In this document: in pieces, positions 50,253 to 59,251 of the stretch
Layout of the letters: each line of letters starts with the position of its first letter
How positions within the stretch are numbered: the stretch's first letter is position 1
Source of the DNA: Angomonas deanei
Lineage: Eukaryota; Euglenozoa; Kinetoplastea; Trypanosomatida; Trypanosomatidae
DNA length: 64,000 nt
Assembly: GCA_903995115.1 (NCBI GenBank)
Contig: LR877147.1
Location: forward strand, 310,001 to 374,000
Direction of reading: 5' to 3'
Made by a program: the position numbers and the translations under genes
The notes under the pieces: generated by a model
What the model saw: only the letters and a program-made list of their open reading frames with translations
Databases searched by the model: none
Told to the model about the DNA's origin: nothing

Positions 50253-50921
50253 TTAGGAGACGAATTCGTTAATCTGGGAAAGCCACGACTCGTACTCCTG
50301 CTGTTCCGCCCAGAAGCTGTAAAGGGTGATGAAATCGCCAAACTCCTGGTTGATACCACGCTTCTCAAAGTACTTCACGAATGCATCCACCAGGTTGTCG
50401 TCGAGCTCCGCCACGTGGGGGCCGGGGTAGAGGTCAGACCGCTTTGCATCGCCCTCCGCCGACTCGTCGAGCGCGAGTTTGGAGTCGGGGTAGAAGCAAA
50501 TGTTGTCGAGCACGAGCTCGCCCTCCTCCACCGTAAGGTCCGCCTGAATCACCTTACCGTTGCGAATAATCAACACGGAGATCTCGTGAAAGTTGGTGTC
50601 GGTCACCTTCTCATCGGAGTTGTAGTCCACGCGGATTTCCTCATCCTCGTACTGCTTCGTCATCTGAAAAGTGCGGTTACCAGGCTTGCGGGTCACGGTC
50701 CAGCCGGCGGGGATGGCAGGCTGCTCGGGTTTGCCACCACGGCTCTGCTCCTCCTCCAGTTCACGGCGGACGGCGTCGCTGAGGTTGGCGTCGTGGGCGA
50801 AGCGCTTCTGTGCACGAAGAACAGGGAACATTGGTTTGGTGGTGGGCATGTTGGCGGCAAGCATCACCGGAGCGAACCGGCGCATCGCGGGGAGAGCAAA
50901 GACACTCAGCGTACGGCGCAT
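50253..50921 (-). CDS. p22: Mitochondrial p22 / MAM33-family protein
   Basis: 222 residues. The mitochondrial presequence (MRRTLSVFALPAMRRFAPV) is followed by the acidic MAM33/p32 fold: AVRRELEEEQSRGGKP, then the core NFHEISVLIIRNGK, and the C-terminal helices LDDNLVDAFVKYFEKRGIN and ITLYSFWAEQQEYESWL. MAM33/p32 proteins form acidic doughnut trimers in the mitochondrial matrix. In kinetoplastids p22 is known as a co-factor of RNA editing (ADAT-type deaminase partner in cytochrome b editing) and of mitochondrial translation. The start at 50921 was chosen as the ATG that opens the presequence; the frame above it is leader. Confidence 0.88.
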   Translation of the reverse strand: MRRTLSVFALPAMRRFAPVMLAANMPTTKPMFPVLRAQKRFAHDANLSDAVRRELEEEQSRGGKPEQPAIPAGWTVTRKPGNRTFQMTKQYEDEEIRVDYNSDEKVTDTNFHEISVLIIRNGKVIQADLTVEEGELVLDNICFYPDSKLALDESAEGDAKRSDLYPGPHVAELDDNLVDAFVKYFEKRGINQEFGDFITLYSFWAEQQEYESWLSQINEFVS

Positions 50922-51111
50922 TGACTTATAGACTTTTTCTACGGGGGGAAATGGTTTAGAAATAGAGAGAGAAAGGAAAGAAAGGATTAATACAACAGTG
51001 GAGCAATCCATAGAAGACTGCACACACAGTGTCAACCAACCAATGCATTGTGCTTTCGTCAAACGACACCAGTCTAATGATATTAGCGGATTACAGTCAG
51101 CCGTCACCCCA

Positions 51112-52338
51112 TCACTTCGCCTTGTGATCGGCGACGGCCTTTTTCGACAGTTCTATTTGCCGTTTCAACGTTGGTAATGGCTCCAAGTTGTCGAGCCAAT
51201 CCACATACACGGGATGTTCGCAATTCTCGTGTGGTGTGGCATGCAAGTGCCACGGTGGTTTCACATGAATCTTACCAAAGGCAAAATGTTGTTTAAAAGC
51301 CATCACCCTCTCCGACTTCCCCTCGTCCTGAGAGAAGGAGGCCCGCTCCTCCTCGGAGAGAAGATTCACCTCTCGTGTCGGTTGTCCCGCCGTCTCCGCC
51401 GTTTCCCCTTTACGGGTAAGCGTGTAGCGGTCTGTGGTTAGTTTATACTGTGTCAATGGTGCCACTGTATCACTCCCCATCAAATCGTAATTCACAGACA
51501 GAGAGCTGTTCCGCATGAGGGACGGTCGGTCCGATGTCGCCATAAAGCTTTTCATATCGACATTCTCCCAGCTGCCTTGTGGCGGAACGGGTGCGGCCTT
51601 TAACCCTTTATAGAGCCAATCGCGGTAGTTCAGCAGCGACGCGGACCGCTCCTCTACCGTTTCGTTCTTGTATGCAGGCACGTCGATTTTTGTGGTGGTT
51701 TCCTCCTCCTTTCTCCCTTCCACACTATCCTCCGCTGTATCGGCGGTGGGTGGTACCGGCAGGGCAAGTGTATTTGGCGACCCGGCCGTGTCGTGGTCAG
51801 TCTCCCTTTCCAGTCTCTCCAATTCCCTCTGTACGTGTGCCCTCGGTGGGCTTCTTCGGCGCACCACTGTAGGCGGTTTGGGGGCGGAAAGGAAGAACGG
51901 TACCGCTGTATTCACTGTGCCAACCTGGTTTTTACCGGACGGGGGAGCCGTTTCTTTTCTAGGAGCAGTGCGATCGAGCCGTTGTTTGTCTTTATCATAC
52001 CTTGCAGCGCGAGCGTCAACCACTTTTGTTGGACTCTCTACTTTGGGTGGTTTTGGCACCTCCCGCACTTTACGCTCCGACTTCACGTCTTCCTGAACGC
52101 GTCCTGGAGGAGACCGTCGACGACGGTAGTCATCACTATAGGAGGAGTCGTCATAACTACTATCGCTGTAGTCGTCGCTATACGATCGGCGCCTTCCCCG
52201 ACGGTCATACGAGTCATCGTATCGATCCCTTCTGCCGCCGCGGTAAGACCGTCTTCTATCCCGGCTGTCATCTCTATAGCGACGAGGGCTGTCCCGCCTA
52301 AAACGAGAGTCTTCTCTATTTCTTTTTCCTCTCGGCAT
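51112..52338 (-). CDS. Arg/Ser/Asp-rich protein, possibly RNA processing
   Basis: 408 residues. Residues 1-~80 are a long Arg/Asp/Ser/Tyr repeat region (SRFRRDSPRRYRDDSRDRRR) like RS domains of splicing factors. The rest is mostly disordered, with Pro-rich parts. A more ordered C-terminal block (HFAFGKIHVKPPWHLH, PVYVDWLDNLEPLPTLKRQI) may be a binding module. No RRM or other RNA-binding domain is seen. A nuclear role in RNA processing is inferred from composition alone. The start at 52338 follows a polypyrimidine stretch; the open frame above it is leader. Confidence 0.6.
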   Translation of the reverse strand: MPRGKRNREDSRFRRDSPRRYRDDSRDRRRSYRGGRRDRYDDSYDRRGRRRSYSDDYSDSSYDDSSYSDDYRRRRSPPGRVQEDVKSERKVREVPKPPKVESPTKVVDARAARYDKDKQRLDRTAPRKETAPPSGKNQVGTVNTAVPFFLSAPKPPTVVRRRSPPRAHVQRELERLERETDHDTAGSPNTLALPVPPTADTAEDSVEGRKEEETTTKIDVPAYKNETVEERSASLLNYRDWLYKGLKAAPVPPQGSWENVDMKSFMATSDRPSLMRNSSLSVNYDLMGSDTVAPLTQYKLTTDRYTLTRKGETAETAGQPTREVNLLSEEERASFSQDEGKSERVMAFKQHFAFGKIHVKPPWHLHATPHENCEHPVYVDWLDNLEPLPTLKRQIELSKKAVADHKAK

Positions 52339-53205
52339 TTCTGTTGTTTCTAATGAGAAAGAAAAAAAAAAAAGGCGGAGAGGTGGGGTCGATGCGGACG
52401 TCACTCGGAGTGGCCTCGGACAAAAGATGCGATGATTGTGTGGCACAATTCTCGTGAAGAAACTTTTGCTGAAATCATAAGCAGCGTAAAGCAGATTGCA
52501 ACAGCATTTTCCTCGTCATGCTTATTCCAAACAACGCTCATCGTAAACGTTTCACCACATGCGTTCGCCACATTGCCGTTCCTTCCCTCTCTTCTATTCG
52601 ACACCTTAACCTCGGACCCTCACCACGGCTCACACACCGGCACACGTACACTTGCCTTTACCGGAATAGGGATGTGTTTACATTACACGGACCATCCTTG
52701 CCTCGTCACTTCACCGCTTATAGGAAAAATACACAGACACCGTATTCCGTACCGAATCCACCGCAATCATTCGATCTCTTATACCAGCCATGCACACGGA
52801 CTACCATACCTAAAGAAAGACGAAATAAAATGGGGGAAAAAACAAAAATAAGATAACCTGTGTCACAACAAGAGATTGGCTATTAGAAAAGAGGAGACAC
52901 TTTCATCGGAGGAACCGCGAACGCAACAAGCGCCGCAGTGAGAATTCGGGGAAACGCTGAAAGAACGAAAATAAAAAAAGAATGTGGACCGAAAGACTTG
53001 GGACGGGGAAACTACATTCTCCTTTTGTTTCTGTTAGACTTTCAAGAGCCTTACTGCTACCGGACTCATTGTGTTATTTATATTAATAAAACAAAAAAAA
53101 CAAAAACAAAAAAGAAAAAGATCTGTTATTTATTTATAAAGGAGAGGGAAAAGAGTTATAATAAAAAAAAAAAAAATGTTAAGCGTTTACGAGGGACTAA
53201 TTAAT
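52339..53205. other. Longest gap (867 bp), partly GC-richer
   Basis: 52380-53060 is clearly less AT-rich than other gaps and contains two overlapping plus-strand ORFs (52432-52851, 139 codons; 52518-52856, 112 codons). Neither resembles a known protein; His, Pro and Thr content is high and the strand is opposite to all genes. No tRNA boxes, spliced-leader exon or rRNA was recognised. It may hold an RNA gene or a long 3' UTR of the nine-knuckle gene. Confidence 0.35.
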
Positions 53206-54102
53206 TTAACTGTTGGGGCACTCGCGGCTAAAGTGGCCTTCCTGCCCGCACTTGAAGCAGGCACCGCCACCGCCACCACCGCCGCCACGGCCTCCGCGGC
53301 CACGACCGCCACGACCGCCGCTGGGGCACTCGCGAGACATGTGACCGGTCTCACCGCAGTTGAAGCAGGCACCGCCGCCGCCACCACCACGTCCTCCTTG
53401 ACGAGGCTTGGGGCAATCGCGGGACATGTGACCCTCCTCGCCACAGTTGAAGCAGGCACCACCACCGCCACCGCGGCCGCCTTGACGACCGGTGGGGCAG
53501 TCGCGGGACATGTGACCGGTCTCACCGCAGTTGTAGCAGGCACCGCTGCTGCCGCCGCCATAGCCGCCACCGTTGGGGCACTCGCGGGACATGTGACCCT
53601 CCTCGCCACACTTGAAGCAGGCGCGGCCACCACCGCCACCGCGGCCACCGTCACGGCCACGCTTCATACCGCCACCGCGTTGAGGGCAGTCACGGGAAAG
53701 GTGACCCTCCTCGCCGCAGTTGTGGCAGGCGAAGTTACCGGCAGAGCCAGGCTTAGCGGGGTTGGGGCAGTCGCGGCTCATGTGGCCGGCCTCTCCGCAA
53801 CGGAAGCAAGTCATACCTCCAGCAGAACCAGCGACAGGGGCGTTAGGGCACTCGCGAGACATGTGTCCCTCCTGACCGCACTTGAAGCAGGCACGACCAC
53901 CACCGTTGTGGTTGTTGGTGGATGCTTGCGGACAGTCGCGGGCGTAGTGTCCTTCCTCGCCGCAGTTGCGGCAAGCATTACCACCGGAAGAGGGCTTGGT
54001 GTCTTCGGCGAACTCTTCGTTATTCTCCTGGGCTTCTTCGTCGTGCTCCTCAGTGCGCTTGCGCTTCACTACTTGTTCGTGATCGGAATCCGATGAGGAC
54101 AT
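53206..54102 (-). CDS. Nine-zinc-knuckle CCHC protein with RGG linkers (HEXBP-like)
   Basis: 298 residues. An acidic, Lys/Arg-containing start (SSSDSDHEQVVKRKRTEEH) is followed by nine CX2CX4HX4C knuckles: [112 protein letters not shown] and CFKCGQEGHFSREC. From the fourth on they are separated by Gly/Arg-rich linkers (RGGRGRGGRGGGG type). The Leishmania hexamer-binding protein HEXBP has nine such knuckles, so this is the nearest relative. RGG linkers add RNA binding and are methylation targets. KRKR suggests a nuclear localisation signal. The near-identical knuckles indicate recent repeat expansion. Confidence 0.85.
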   Translation of the reverse strand: MSSSDSDHEQVVKRKRTEEHDEEAQENNEEFAEDTKPSSGGNACRNCGEEGHYARDCPQASTNNHNGGGRACFKCGQEGHMSRECPNAPVAGSAGGMTCFRCGEAGHMSRDCPNPAKPGSAGNFACHNCGEEGHLSRDCPQRGGGMKRGRDGGRGGGGGRACFKCGEEGHMSRECPNGGGYGGGSSGACYNCGETGHMSRDCPTGRQGGRGGGGGACFNCGEEGHMSRDCPKPRQGGRGGGGGGACFNCGETGHMSRECPSGGRGGRGRGGRGGGGGGGGACFKCGQEGHFSRECPNS

Positions 54103-54459
54103 GTGAAAGCTTTTTTTTTTTTTAGGGGGAACGCTTAACGTGCTATGCACATAAATAAAAAAGAGAAGTAGGGGGGGGAAGAAGAGTGCGCACTTGTATT
54201 CAGGAAAATACCGCTTTCCTTTATTCAAAGAAAACAAACTAAAAAAAAAAAGGTCATCGGCACTTCTGTTTTAGTTCAGATGGTGTAAAGTTAACTAGTC
54301 TGACAGAAATACATATAGAGAGAGAGGTTAGACCCAAACTTTCTTTATAGCTATGATTGTTCTTCTTGAAACACCTAAATAAAAATAGAGTAAGAAACTT
54401 TTCTTTTTTCCTTCTTGTCAGCGTTCGTGGGTTCACCATATTGGATGATTCCTATTCCA
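54103..54459. other. Intergenic gap
   Basis: Leader of the nine-knuckle gene (A run on the coding strand at 54123-54110, close to the ATG) and 3' UTR of proteasome beta5. No gene seen. Confidence 0.5.
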
Positions 54460-55377
54460 TTACGCCTCGGGGAAGTACCGATAGAATAGATCGGTCTGGT
54501 TGTCACGGGAGATACGCGTGTAGCCATCCTTGTGGACGTGATAGACGGTCACAATACCACCAGACGCACCATCGCGGTACGTGGCGTGGAAGATGGATCT
54601 ACGCGCGAGGTCACATGCCTCCTCTACCGTCAGATTCTTCCGGTATCCGGCATCCAACACACCATAGGCATAGATGGAACCGGAACCCACACTGAACAGG
54701 TTCTGCTTCACACGGGAGCCCTTGTCGTCCACGTAGTACAGGGAAGGACCAAACTGGTCCCAGCCCGCCACCATCGTTCCCATGGAGAGGCCATGATTAC
54801 GGTAGGAGTAGGTGATGTTGGATAAGATCTTACTGGCCGCCGCGACAGAAATACGAGACCCGTTACGCAGCTCCCACAGACGGCACTCCATGCCGAGCAC
54901 ACGCTCCCAGTATTGACAGTCCGCCGCACCGCCGGCCATCGTACCTAACAAGTACTCGTTAATCTCCAGCACCTTCATGACGGTCTGTGACGCGATGTAC
55001 TGGCCAGTGGACGCACGGGAGTCGACGGCGATAATGATACCACCGTCGAACTGCATGCCAAGGGTGGTGGTACCCTTCTTCATATCCAGTTTAGGGATGG
55101 AGCGAGGGACCGGGCACTGGGCCGCTAACTTCCACATGCGCTTATCGCAGAAGACACTGTCGCTACAGTCCAACGGATCGTTGGTGAGCACCTCGCCGGT
55201 GCTGGGCATCACGCGGTAGTCATCCTTCGACTCGGGTTTGAAGTTACGTCTAAAGGAGGTCATGCTGAGATCATCCTCCACGTCGTCGGTCAGGTTGTGA
55301 AAGGTGAAGGGACCCACACGAGGGCAATCCTGCAGGCCAAAGTTGGACTGCACGATGGAATCAAAATCAGTAAACAT
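54460..55377 (-). CDS. PSMB5: 20S proteasome subunit beta-5 (chymotrypsin-like)
   Basis: 305 residues. A ~102-residue propeptide ends in Gly before the catalytic Thr103 (KKG then [19 protein letters not shown]). The fold continues with [40 protein letters not shown] and [18 protein letters not shown], the beta5 signature. It is cut autocatalytically to expose Thr and gives the chymotrypsin-like activity of the 20S proteasome. The propeptide is longer than in mammals (~60). Intact, with a good acceptor just upstream. Confidence 0.95.
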   Translation of the reverse strand: MFTDFDSIVQSNFGLQDCPRVGPFTFHNLTDDVEDDLSMTSFRRNFKPESKDDYRVMPSTGEVLTNDPLDCSDSVFCDKRMWKLAAQCPVPRSIPKLDMKKGTTTLGMQFDGGIIIAVDSRASTGQYIASQTVMKVLEINEYLLGTMAGGAADCQYWERVLGMECRLWELRNGSRISVAAASKILSNITYSYRNHGLSMGTMVAGWDQFGPSLYYVDDKGSRVKQNLFSVGSGSIYAYGVLDAGYRKNLTVEEACDLARRSIFHATYRDGASGGIVTVYHVHKDGYTRISRDNQTDLFYRYFPEA

Positions 55378-55392
55378 GACGGAAATAATTTA

Positions 55393-55420
55393 CTAAGAGA
55401 AGGGTAGAGAAGAAGGAAAA
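55393..55420 (-). promoter_or_regulatory. Putative trans-splice acceptor of beta-5
   Basis: Minus-strand CTTCTCTACCCTTCTCTTAG ends at 55393, leaving a 15-nt leader before the ATG at 55377. Textbook pyrimidine tract plus AG. Confidence 0.6.
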
Positions 55421-55551
55421 AAAAAGGGGGGGAACAGTAGGACACTGGAATAGAATGAACCACCATCAAAAAAAAAAAAAAAAAAAGAGTACACACAATC
55501 CACAACGGACTACACGTTTATATTATAATGTGAATATTAATGAAACCCGTT

Positions 55552-57606
55552 TCACACGGACGTGATGTCCTCAATAATGGACTCATCCAACACCCAGTCA
55601 CCGGTAGTATCAATATCCCCTTCGTGGTGTTGGCCCGGAAACGGCGGTAACGAAGGGACAGGCACATGGTTGTGCTGTAGCATGGCCGCTGCACGGGTTT
55701 CCGCCGCCGCCTCCAACTCCTGCGACTCGAAGGAAAGCGCCCCTCGCACCTCCTCGTAGGTGAAATTGTCCAACTCCTCCAGTTCACCGGGGGTGAGCTG
55801 ACGGTAGCGGGACAACCGCCTCAGTCGTGTCACCCGCTGTCGTCGAAAGTAGGGCCAGTCCCTCTCAATGAAGGTCGACCACACCCCACTGACGAAGTTC
55901 ATGTAGAAGGGCGGAACGGTCACCTCACGCACAGAGCCCACTGCGAGTGTCCCGAGGGCAAAAGGACCAAAAGACACGCGACCACCGCGTTCAATCTTCC
56001 GGCCCAGGTGCTGCATCAGCTGGGAGACTGGCATTACATCTCCACGCATCTTCACCTTTAACGAATAGCGGGATTTCATGGCCGGGTTCACAAAGAACTC
56101 GTAATTGCGGTGCTGTTTGCCGTTGATGTTGACCCCGTTTTCATTCAACTTTTGCGCGAGCACGGGGTCCACCGCCGGTCGAACTCGCAGCAGATACGTC
56201 CGTTGAATGTTGCTCGCCGGGTTTTCCAGAAAGCGACTCAGTTCACCGTCATTGGTGAGTAGCAACACACCGTGGGACCGCATCGGCAGGGAGCCTACGG
56301 GAATAAGATGGTCCATCCCCAAGATACGCGCGTGTCGGGAGATCAGCGCCCTTCCCAGCGGGTCATTGCGGGAGACGACCACATTCGCTGGCTTGTGGTA
56401 CATCCACAGCCGTGGTGGGGCAAAGCGGAGACGGGAGTGGTGCCCTGATACGTGAATATCATCCTCGGCGCGCACTAGTCGGAAAGGATTCCGCTCCACC
56501 ACATTATTGACGCGCACCTGGCCGCTCGCAATGATGGCCGCCGCCTCCCGTCGACTGCAGTACCCTGCCCGAGGAAGGGTGCGCAAGAGGTGCACCGCAT
56601 CCGCCGTTTCAGCCTCTGCATCTGTTGTTTGTTGGGCACGCTCCAAGAGATCGGCGTTGTTTTTCGGCTGAAATGTGGGCGACCTCGAAGTCCCGGGGAG
56701 TAAATTCTCCGCACTGTGCAAAATCTCCTTTGCCACCAATCTCGCCTCCTCGGGCACACCATCGTGACGGATGGACGATTCTTCTCCTTTCATCACGCCG
56801 TCCCCTTCCTCCTCCAAGTCTGCCAAGAAGCGCGCCTTCTTCTTTGTTGCACGCTTGGCCAACGCTAGTAGCTCCTGCTGACCTCTCTCGGCTTCCTTTC
56901 TCTTTTTTACCTCCGCGTCTGTGCACAACGGCAGTCGTTTGGGCATAAACGTGTCGACGCGCTCTTGCTTCAGTTTCTCTCCTTTCAGCTCCATCAGCCG
57001 CTCGCGCAGCATATCGGTGATCTGGACTGGGGTATCGCCGTACTCCTCCTCTTCCCACTCCTCCAGCGTCGCGTCTGCTGGGGAGTTGTTGCTGGTGGCA
57101 CCCAAGGACATGCCGTGACGGGACGCGACCCCGCCGGTGAGTTGCAGAACATCGGGGGACTCCATCTGGGAGGGTCCGCTTCTCTCATGCTCGTCTGTGA
57201 CGGAGAAGAGTCCTCCGCGAATGTCCATGCTCCCTTCGTTAAAAAAGGAAGGAGAACTCTTCTGTATCTGCCGCTCCTCCACCTTTTCTTTGGGCGTGAA
57301 GCCGTCCGCATTGAACAGATGCGTCCTGTCGTGCCACTTGCTCTTTTCCTTCGCGTCACTAATGTGCTGTGCGTTTGGCACTTGCTTTAAATGTTGCATC
57401 GCCTTTGGGAAAAAGCGTTCAATGTCTACCGTATCTTCCACGTCCTTTTGGTCAAAGGATGCGCCAATCTCTGCGTTGGACTTTCGCTTTTCTTTTGCCC
57501 TAGGACTGTTTCCCTTCCGACGTTTGCCCTTCGCTGTGCCGGGCGTCCCTTGGGTGACGGATCTAAAGGAGGCGCTGCTAACGGAAACGGTTAACCATTT
57601 TCGCAT
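55552..57606 (-). CDS. RsuA/RluB-type pseudouridine synthase relative lacking catalytic Asp
   Basis: 684 residues. About 340 N-terminal residues are basic/acidic and disordered. They are followed by an S4 RNA-binding domain (~342-385; AGYCSRREAAAIIASGQVRV) and a RsuA/RluB catalytic fold (~392-600; RLWMYHKPANVVVSRNDP, LLLTNDGELSRFLENP, RTYLLRVRP). In this family the catalytic Asp sits in VGRLDxxSxGLLLLTNDG. Here the site reads VGSLPMRSHGVLLLTNDG, with Pro where Asp should be and Ser for Arg. The fold and RNA-contacting parts are kept, so a structural or assembly role on rRNA is inferred, plausibly in mitochondrial ribosome assembly (the start MRKWLTVSVSSASFRSV resembles a presequence). A start at 57606 keeps that presequence. 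Confidence 0.82.
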   Translation of the reverse strand: MRKWLTVSVSSASFRSVTQGTPGTAKGKRRKGNSPRAKEKRKSNAEIGASFDQKDVEDTVDIERFFPKAMQHLKQVPNAQHISDAKEKSKWHDRTHLFNADGFTPKEKVEERQIQKSSPSFFNEGSMDIRGGLFSVTDEHERSGPSQMESPDVLQLTGGVASRHGMSLGATSNNSPADATLEEWEEEEYGDTPVQITDMLRERLMELKGEKLKQERVDTFMPKRLPLCTDAEVKKRKEAERGQQELLALAKRATKKKARFLADLEEEGDGVMKGEESSIRHDGVPEEARLVAKEILHSAENLLPGTSRSPTFQPKNNADLLERAQQTTDAEAETADAVHLLRTLPRAGYCSRREAAAIIASGQVRVNNVVERNPFRLVRAEDDIHVSGHHSRLRFAPPRLWMYHKPANVVVSRNDPLGRALISRHARILGMDHLIPVGSLPMRSHGVLLLTNDGELSRFLENPASNIQRTYLLRVRPAVDPVLAQKLNENGVNINGKQHRNYEFFVNPAMKSRYSLKVKMRGDVMPVSQLMQHLGRKIERGGRVSFGPFALGTLAVGSVREVTVPPFYMNFVSGVWSTFIERDWPYFRRQRVTRLRRLSRYRQLTPGELEELDNFTYEEVRGALSFESQELEAAAETRAAAMLQHNHVPVPSLPPFPGQHHEGDIDTTGDWVLDESIIEDITSV

Positions 57607-57764
57607 CTCGGCTACTTTTTGCTGTTCTAGAGATGTGCTGAATGGGAAAGAGCAGAACGATGTATTAACGAAAGGTACGGCATGAGAACTGTTTCGGTGA
57701 AAAAAAAAAAAAAAACACGCACTTTGCTATTAATGTAATGATGTGAGAAACGCCGACCCCAACG

Positions 57765-59078
57765 TCAGTACATGATGGTGTGACAGAGATGATGCTCGGC
57801 GGTCTTCATGCTGCGTCCAATGTACCACAGCGGGAAATCTAAACACGCGTACACCACATCGGTCGAAACCGCATCTGTGTGTGTCTCATTCCATGTTTGG
57901 GCAACGGCTTCCGCAAGGAGTTCCGCCGCAACCAGAGTTGCTACCCGTATACTCGACTCCTCTGACGACCGCTCCCCGAGAAGCACACGATTGTCGATGG
58001 ATTGGGCAAGCGTGGGGGAATACTCTAGAAGGCCAGCGGCCCGCAGTACCTTGGGAATCTGGTAATCGCAGCAAATAGAGAGTCGGTGAATATCCTTGAA
58101 CAAGGTGGTGCCAGCGGTGCCGCTCACGGCCTCCTTTTCGGCCAGCGCAAGAAACGATTCTTCTTTCCTCTCGCTGGGGGATGTCCCGTCTGTGGCACTT
58201 CTCCACCGCCAGTACGCCATCAAGGCTTGCTCGAGACTGAGTGCGGTTAGCTGTGACAGTTTTAACACAGGGACCGTCGTCGTGTCCTCCAGGACGGCGT
58301 AATCCCTGTATCGTGGATGCAGATTCACCAACTGCGGAATGAAACCCGACTCCTCCTCAAACAAATACCCCTCACTATGGCGTAGTATCCCGTGAAAGGA
58401 GGTCTTTCTCTCCGAAAAATTGCGCGCCAGTGTCATCAGAATTTCCACCCGCGCGAGCGTCTCTGGCATCCAGAGGGGTGTTTTCCCATCCTCGGCACAC
58501 CCCTGAAAGCAAATCGCCAACTTGTCTTTTACAACTTGGGGGTCTTCCCCCAACGACAGTAAGTACGCCATATCGTACCACCGCACATCATGCTGTTCCA
58601 CCGCTTCTTTCAGCAAATGAATCATGGCAGCCGAACCCCGAATGAGTTTCCTCTCACACGGAATATCCTCCACGTAGCGCTCCTTGGAGTCGGCTGCCAC
58701 CGCCACATAAAACCCTGCGTAGGTCTCCACGGTTTGTCCTACGTGGGTCCTCTCTCGGCCAGGAGTGTCCAGTTCACACCAATGTTGGAAATCAATCGCC
58801 ACCAGCATACCGAGATAGTTGACGACCAACTCCTCCGAGTGCAGCAGACCCTTTGGGACAGAGAGGAGCCAGTTATCGGTGATGACAGCAGGATCGGAGC
58901 TGACATCACCCACTTTTTTGCTCTTCACTACATCTAGCACCATTTGCACAATGGACTGAAGCGTGTCGTTTCCCTTCACGTCGCTGGGCGCACGCACCGT
59001 CACCCCTCCCAACCTTATTGGTGTGCTGCACGGTGTTAAAAAGTATTGACGAATGGCGTCTCGGACGCAAACGGACAT
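57765..59078 (-). CDS. QNG1: Queuosine salvage protein QNG1 (DUF2419)
   Basis: 437 residues matching the QNG1/DUF2419 family over its length: NYLGMLVAIDFQHWCELD near the start (family FxxNFCFW region), AAMIHLLKEAVEQHDVRWYD, then the diagnostic C-terminal part DYQIPKVLRAAGLLEYSPTL, QSIDNRVLLGERSSEESSIR, and DFPLWYIG at the end. QNG1 hydrolyses queuosine 5'-monophosphate to free queuine, so that the modified base can be put into tRNA wobble position 34 by TGT. Kinetoplastids make Q-tRNA in cytosol and mitochondrion and must take up queuine, so this fits. Insertions make it longer than the human protein (341). Confidence 0.82.
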   Translation of the reverse strand: MSVCVRDAIRQYFLTPCSTPIRLGGVTVRAPSDVKGNDTLQSIVQMVLDVVKSKKVGDVSSDPAVITDNWLLSVPKGLLHSEELVVNYLGMLVAIDFQHWCELDTPGRERTHVGQTVETYAGFYVAVAADSKERYVEDIPCERKLIRGSAAMIHLLKEAVEQHDVRWYDMAYLLSLGEDPQVVKDKLAICFQGCAEDGKTPLWMPETLARVEILMTLARNFSERKTSFHGILRHSEGYLFEEESGFIPQLVNLHPRYRDYAVLEDTTTVPVLKLSQLTALSLEQALMAYWRWRSATDGTSPSERKEESFLALAEKEAVSGTAGTTLFKDIHRLSICCDYQIPKVLRAAGLLEYSPTLAQSIDNRVLLGERSSEESSIRVATLVAAELLAEAVAQTWNETHTDAVSTDVVYACLDFPLWYIGRSMKTAEHHLCHTIMY

Positions 59079-59110
59079 TTAGATGGCGACTAATTTTTGA
59101 TTTGTATGTA

Positions 59111-59140
59111 CTACAGAGAATGAATAAAAGAAAAGAGTAA
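59111..59140 (-). promoter_or_regulatory. Putative trans-splice acceptor of QNG1
   Basis: Minus-strand CTTTTATTCATTCTCTGTAG ends at 59111, giving a 32-nt leader before the ATG at 59078. Confidence 0.5.
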
Positions 59141-59251
59141 TGAACCTACTTTCTATTCGGATACCGGTTTCACGACTCAGTTACAGACGTCACCAATAAA
59201 TAATAATAGCATCAATTATCCTACTGTACAACAAGACTGTTTCCTGTATAT

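Noticed and set aside
52432-52856. Two overlapping plus-strand ORFs as a divergent gene
   Set aside because: Neither resembles a folded protein or known family and both oppose the array; kept only as an unexplained gap.
17420-54102. CCHC zinc knuckles as traces of a retroelement Gag
   Set aside because: The proteins consist of six to nine knuckles with no capsid, protease, reverse transcriptase or terminal repeats nearby; this is the host UMSBP/HEXBP family.
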